NCBI RefSeq assembly: GCF_913776295.1
Contig: NZ_CAJYOJ010000081.1
Coordinates: forward strand, 1-35,671
Direction: 5' to 3'
DNA length: 35,671 nucleotides
Origin: an uncultured Pedobacter sp.
GTDB taxonomy: Bacteria; Bacteroidota; Bacteroidia; Sphingobacteriales; Sphingobacteriaceae
Position numbers and translations under genes: made by a program. Shown piece by piece: positions 32,375 to 35,671 of this stretch (its first letter is position 1; every line of letters begins with the position of its first letter). The notes under the pieces were generated by a model that ran no database searches, was not told the origin of the DNA, and saw only the letters and a program-made list of their open reading frames with translations.

Positions 32375-33607
32375 CTAATGTTCCAGATAGTTGAGGTCTT
32401 TATTAAAGCTCTCTTTTAAGTAGGCAACGGAAATCATGGCAATGACGGTGACTATGCCCATCACAATAAAACCGGCCGAAACAATGTTGTAACAATGTAC
32501 AAAAAATTCGAAAACAAAGGTGATTGGAATTAACGCACCGCGTACAAAGTTCGGTGCGGTAGTGGTAACCGTTGAACGGATGTTTGTACCAAACTGTTCT
32601 GCAGCAATCGTTACAAATGTTGCCCAATAGCCAACCGCAAAGCCCATAAACAGGCAAATTAAGATAAAATTACTTTCGGTTAAACCTTTACTGGTTAAAT
32701 AAACCAGTACCGTAATTACAGATAAACTTTGGAAAATAAGCACTGTTTTCTTGCGTGATCTTAGAACCTGTGCCAGTACCCCACACACCACATCGCCAAT
32801 GGCTATGCCGAAATAGGTATACATAATGCCGGTGCCCGCATTCAATGCGTCCTTAGCACCCAATGCTTTGCCTATTTCTGGCGACTGCGTTACCAAGATA
32901 CCTACTATAAACCATAATGGAAGCCCCAGGCAGATGCAGGCCAGGTATTTCAAGAATCGTTTACGATCGGAGAATAGCATAAAAAAATTACCTTTCGAAA
33001 CCTCTTGATCCTGCTCCGCATGTTTAAACATACCCGATTCGAAGGTACCTACACGCAGGAGCAGTAACAGCAGGCCCATACCACCACCAACAAAATAAGA
33101 GGTTTGCCAGGTAAAATGTTTTCCAATGGTAGCGGCTGCCGCTGCGCCCAGTAAACCGATGCCAGCAACCACCATGGTACCGTAGCCCCGTTTTTCTTTA
33201 TCCATGGTTTCGGTAACGAGGGTAATACCAGCGCCTAACTCCCCTGCCAAACCAATGCCTGCTATAAACCTGATAATGGCATAGCTATGCACATCAGTGG
33301 CAAAACCATTGGCTATATTTGCAAGCGAATACATCAAAATTGATCCGAACAATACTTTGATCCTGCCGTATTTATCGCCTATGATTCCCCAGAGTAAACC
33401 TCCGAGCAACAAACCAAACATTTGCATATTGATAACATACTCACCTTCTGTTCGCATGTGTGCTGCGGAAACACCGATGTCGGTAAAACTTTTTACCCGC
33501 ACTACAGAGAACAGAACAAGGTCGTAGATATCCACGAAATAGCCCAAAGCAGCTACGATCACTAAGAAAATTACATTTCGGCTGTTGGTTTTTGTTTGAT
33601 GATCCAT
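32375..33607 (-). CDS. MFS transporter (metabolite:H+ symporter-like)
   Basis: This 410-residue inner-membrane protein has about 12 membrane helices. Helix 1 reads GYFVDIYDLVLFSVV, like the Asp-containing first helix of the metabolite:H+ symporter branch (ShiA/ProP type). Loop 2-3 carries motif A (GIIGDKYGRIKVLFG), and helix 4 to 5 shows RFIAGIGLAGELGAGITLV, again like that branch. The substrate cannot be predicted. It precedes hemF on the same strand, with no visible link to haem. Confidence 0.85.
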   Translation of the reverse strand: MDHQTKTNSRNVIFLVIVAALGYFVDIYDLVLFSVVRVKSFTDIGVSAAHMRTEGEYVINMQMFGLLLGGLLWGIIGDKYGRIKVLFGSILMYSLANIANGFATDVHSYAIIRFIAGIGLAGELGAGITLVTETMDKEKRGYGTMVVAGIGLLGAAAAATIGKHFTWQTSYFVGGGMGLLLLLLRVGTFESGMFKHAEQDQEVSKGNFFMLFSDRKRFLKYLACICLGLPLWFIVGILVTQSPEIGKALGAKDALNAGTGIMYTYFGIAIGDVVCGVLAQVLRSRKKTVLIFQSLSVITVLVYLTSKGLTESNFILICLFMGFAVGYWATFVTIAAEQFGTNIRSTVTTTAPNFVRGALIPITFVFEFFVHCYNIVSAGFIVMGIVTVIAMISVAYLKESFNKDLNYLEH

Positions 33608-33674
33608 CTAATTATTTGGTTTAAGCGCTGAAAGTACACAATAACACAAATATTTAAAATAGATTTCTAAAAAT

Positions 33675-33703
33675 AAAAGCCACCCTGTTCGTGGGTGGCT
33701 TTT
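33675..33703 (-). terminator. Strong terminator after the small lipoprotein-like gene
   Basis: A perfect 11-base stem (AAAAGCCACCC and GGGTGGCTTTT) with a seven-base loop starts seven bases downstream of the minus-strand gene at 33710. On the minus strand it runs into a T-rich tract, giving a typical rho-independent terminator. It separates that gene from the downstream MFS gene. Confidence 0.85.
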
Positions 33704-33709
33704 AAGATG

Positions 33710-33919
33710 CTACATCGTAGGATTTTTTTTTGTCGTGTCAGGTGGCATTTTTGTTGTCGTGTCCGGCGTAGTTTTGGATGTTGTATCCATTGGTGCCGTA
33801 GTTGTCGAATCCGTTCTGGTACTGTCTGATGAACCAGCCATATTTTTTGACGAATTGCATGCTGAAGTGGCTATCATAAGAGAACCTGCAAAAGCAAGAC
33901 TTAAAATTATTTTTTTCAT
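33710..33919 (-). CDS. Small Thr-rich exported protein, possible lipoprotein
   Basis: The product is about 69 residues. The N-terminus is a signal sequence, MKKIILSLAFAGSLMIATSA, followed by Cys in CNSSKN, which could be a lipobox although the residues before Cys are not ideal. The remainder is low-complexity Thr, Asp, Ser and Pro (for example APMDTTSKTTPDTTTKM). Such short Thr-rich lipoproteins are common in Bacteroidota and mostly uncharacterised. I start at the second Met (MKKII); the frame also allows MKTMKK three codons earlier (33928). A strong terminator closes it. Confidence 0.75.
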   Translation of the reverse strand: MKKIILSLAFAGSLMIATSACNSSKNMAGSSDSTRTDSTTTAPMDTTSKTTPDTTTKMPPDTTKKNPTM

Positions 33920-34272
33920 AGTTTTCAATGTTATCTATCATCCAAAACAACCTGATCATCATTTAGTTTTATTTTTTTTTCTAAAAAAAGAATATTTTGC
34001 GTTAATGAATAATGGACTGTTAAGTGCTTACCGAGATGATTACATGTTTTTTGCGATAGATTTTAATTTTCTTTAAAACACTGTAATGCAATCTATTATA
34101 GTTATGCCTAAAAACATGTTAATTTCAGAATAACTTGAGTAAAAATAACGATTTTCAGAAAAGTCTCAACAATGGGATGATAACCAGACCTATCAATAAA
34201 TTGCAGAAAATATGACTAAAACAAAATCCTTTAAACTTTAAAACGTGATAAAACTTTCGGATATTAGTAAGT
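33920..34272. other. Divergent AT-rich spacer
   Basis: This spacer of about 350 bases lies between the small lipoprotein-like gene and the DUF4442 gene. It must contain divergent promoters. I see only AT-rich sequence with T-runs, no strong hairpin and no supported open frame. Confidence 0.5.
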
Positions 34273-34758
34273 ATGATTATTTCTCAAAATACCCTTAAGT
34301 GGGTAATGCGTTTTTACCCACCCCTATTTTTTCAACGCATTTGGGTTCAGAAATTTGAAAATGAATTTAGAGGCTGTACGGTTAAACTGAGTAAGAGTTT
34401 TCTGAATAAAAATTACAACGGTTCTATTTTTGGAGGTACCATTTATGCCGCGACTGATCCATTTTATGCCCTATTGTTTGATCAGTTGATGCAACGTCGG
34501 GGGTTCAAAGTTCGTGTTTGGTTAAAAAGCGCCTCCATACAATATTTAAAACCCGGACGTTCGACCTTATATTTTACCATACGTGTAACGGATGATATGA
34601 TTAATGAAGCTGAACACGCTTTAAAAACAGTTGGAAAGTTTGTAAAAGCTTACCCTATGGAAATCACCAATAAGCATGGCGAACTGTGCGCAACTGTTAT
34701 GAATGAAGTATACATCCGAAACCTGCATCAGGGTGAAGAACCCAGGGTTGCTTACTAA
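34273..34758 (+). CDS. DUF4442 hotdog-fold thioesterase-like protein
   Basis: This 161-residue cytosolic protein fits the DUF4442/YiiD C-terminal family, a hotdog fold related to acyl-CoA thioesterases. Typical features are the N-terminal helix with FYPPLFF, the NYNGSIFGGTIYAATDPFYALL segment (central hotdog helix) and the following strands WLKSASIQYLKPGRSTLYFTI. The true substrate is unknown. It is followed after 11 bases by the AlbA_2 gene and probably co-transcribed with it. Confidence 0.82.
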   Translation: MIISQNTLKWVMRFYPPLFFQRIWVQKFENEFRGCTVKLSKSFLNKNYNGSIFGGTIYAATDPFYALLFDQLMQRRGFKVRVWLKSASIQYLKPGRSTLYFTIRVTDDMINEAEHALKTVGKFVKAYPMEITNKHGELCATVMNEVYIRNLHQGEEPRVAY

Positions 34759-34769
34759 TTTTTTAGATT

Positions 34770-35399
34770 ATGCCGAGTATTAAGAGTTTAATTTTGCAGG
34801 GTGAGGGCGTGATGCTCGATTTTAAGAAAACCATTACCAGTACCGAGAAAATAGCGAAGAGTTTGGTTGCTTTCGCCAATAATAAAGGAGGGAAGTTATT
34901 GATCGGCGTTGCAGACGATGGTGCTATTAAGGGTGTAAAATCAGAAGAAGAAGAAAAATATATGATCTTGACTGCTGCACATCAGTTCTGCAAACCGGCT
35001 ATAGAACCGCACTTCGAAGAAATTTATGTGGATGATAAACTGGTTTTGGTAGTTGAGATTCCCGAAAGCGATACCAAACCGCACTATGCACTGGATCATC
35101 AGAAAAAATGGTGGGCTTATATCCGCATTGATGATAAAAGCGTTTTAGCCAGCCGGATCATTCTTGAAGTGCTTAAACAGGAATACAAAAACAAGGGCGT
35201 GCTCATATCCTATTCTGATAACGAAAAAAAACTGCTCGAATACCTGGAACTGAACGAAAAGATCACTTTAAAAGAATTTAGCAAATTGCTGCGCAGTTCA
35301 TATCGCAAGGCCCAAAAAGTATTGGTTAATTTAATTCTGACCAATGTAATTAAATCACATACTACAGAAAAGGAAGAATTTTTTACTGCGGTGAAGTAA
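34770..35399 (+). CDS. AlbA_2 (Schlafen-type) putative DNA-binding protein
   Basis: This 209-residue protein begins with an AlbA_2/Schlafen-type domain (about residues 1-125). The signature is LDFKKTI (16-22), then SLVAFANNKGGKLLIGVADDG (31-51), ending IPESDTKPHYA and YIRIDDKS. A C-terminal winged-helix-like region (about 150-209; LLEYLELNEKITLKEFSKLL) probably binds DNA. Unlike many AlbA_2 proteins it has no long helicase or AAA extension. It likely acts as a regulator or nucleic-acid-binding protein; the function is not established. It is the last gene before the right-hand repeat. Confidence 0.85.
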   Translation: MPSIKSLILQGEGVMLDFKKTITSTEKIAKSLVAFANNKGGKLLIGVADDGAIKGVKSEEEEKYMILTAAHQFCKPAIEPHFEEIYVDDKLVLVVEIPESDTKPHYALDHQKKWWAYIRIDDKSVLASRIILEVLKQEYKNKGVLISYSDNEKKLLEYLELNEKITLKEFSKLLRSSYRKAQKVLVNLILTNVIKSHTTEKEEFFTAVK

Positions 35400-35507
35400 C
35401 GTGCTTTTTCTCGATGGCCGTCATCCTGAGGAATAATTTATGGTATAAAAATCAATATAAATGACGTAACTGATTTCTTATGCCATACAGCACAGTCTTG
35501 CCTCGGC

Positions 35508-35526
35508 TACCGATGAAAAATCGGTA
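35508..35526. repeat. Small hairpin next to the right repeat
   Basis: A perfect TACCGAT-GAAAA-ATCGGTA stem-loop sits a few bases before the right repeat copy. It could help end the AlbA_2 transcript or be part of the intergenic repeat landscape. Confidence 0.4.
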
Positions 35527-35533
35527 CAGGTCC

Positions 35534-35671
35534 GCCGCCGCCGAAGGGCTCTTACTTTTTGGCATCAAAAAGTAACAAAAAATGCCGGCTGAGAATTTTT
35601 CTTTCAAAGCCAGTAATAGGGCTTGGTCGGTGGAGTCCGAAAAATTTGTTAGGCCGGACTTAAGTAGAACG
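35534..35671. repeat. Dispersed repeat, right copy (cut by window end)
   Basis: This is the same-orientation partner of 1-138, offset by 35533 bases with no indels. The hairpin is conserved perfectly at 35552-35575. A run of CCG units just before it is one unit longer than the left copy shows. The element probably continues beyond 35671. Confidence 0.9.
35582..35671 (+). CDS. Partial small frame in the right repeat copy
   Basis: The first 30 codons of the frame seen at 49-204 are open here and reach the window edge. Relative to the left copy there are three synonymous changes and one Arg14 to Trp change. Coding status is unproven. Confidence 0.3.
   Translation, partial: MPAENFSFKASNRAWSVESEKFVRPDLSRT

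Noticed and set aside
34770..35399. Defence protein of the Schlafen type
   Set aside because: Only the AlbA_2 domain and a winged-helix tail are present, without nuclease or helicase parts, and the neighbour is a metabolic hotdog protein, so a regulator is the simpler reading.
1..35671. Whole window as a composite transposon or integrative element bounded by the direct repeats, with xerD as its integrase
   Set aside because: The interior is mainly housekeeping (gyrA, bioB, hemF, aroQ), no transposase or transfer gene is present, and the recombinase matches XerD residue by residue and sits beside aroQ. The repeats are better explained as two members of a dispersed family.

Overview
The window looks like chromosomal DNA from a member of the Bacteroidota, most likely Sphingobacteriaceae and probably Pedobacter or a close relative. 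This is inferred from protein style and gene content: a type IX secretion style CHU_C-terminal protein coupled to a PorP/SprF protein, WbqC, a PIN-PhoH fusion, short AT-rich intergenic spacers, and few Shine-Dalgarno sites. No rRNA, tRNA, CRISPR array or transposase was recognised.

Layout. 1-138 and 35534-35671 hold two copies of one dispersed direct repeat (about 132 of 137 bases identical); each contains the same small open frame. 279-1644: divergent xerD and aroQ. 1826-3717: minus-strand pair of a family 2 glycosyltransferase and an LpxL-like acyltransferase (envelope glycolipid or lipid A work). 3757-5495: WbqC protein and CorA. 5498-6082: a ParDE toxin-antitoxin unit whose promoter overlaps a perfect palindrome and whose toxin gene is frameshifted. 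6134-7483: MgtE, a second magnesium transporter. 7594-9175: bioB and ohr, convergent, separated by a long bidirectional hairpin. 9581-12996: a repeat-built secreted protein and PorP/SprF, overlapping by one base. 13012-15171: FUSC membrane protein. 15172-15956: a long spacer with a probable small frame and a strong terminator. 15957-18607: PIN-PhoH ATPase and a Tet-type MFS exporter. 19022-23978: gyrA followed by two paralogous secreted TPR proteins.

24102-30485 is the accessory-looking part. A 1602-residue protein joins a DnaQ-like exonuclease domain, a RecQ helicase and a UvrD-type helicase. About 850 bp upstream of its start lies a remnant of the 3' end of a second, diverged copy of the same gene, on the same strand. 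A small secreted protein gene sits between the two, and an unrecognised 206-residue protein gene starts just beyond the remnant. This pattern suggests gene replacement or loss at a variable locus, possibly genome defence; that role is inference.

30552-35399 returns to ordinary genes: endonuclease V (nfi), aerobic coproporphyrinogen oxidase (hemF), an MFS transporter, a Thr-rich small lipoprotein-like protein, a DUF4442 hotdog protein and an AlbA_2 (Schlafen-type) DNA-binding protein. Most of the window is housekeeping; the best leads are the helicase locus with its remnant, the repeat that may be protein-coding, the broken parE, the GyrA quinolone-region residues and the small frame before phoH.
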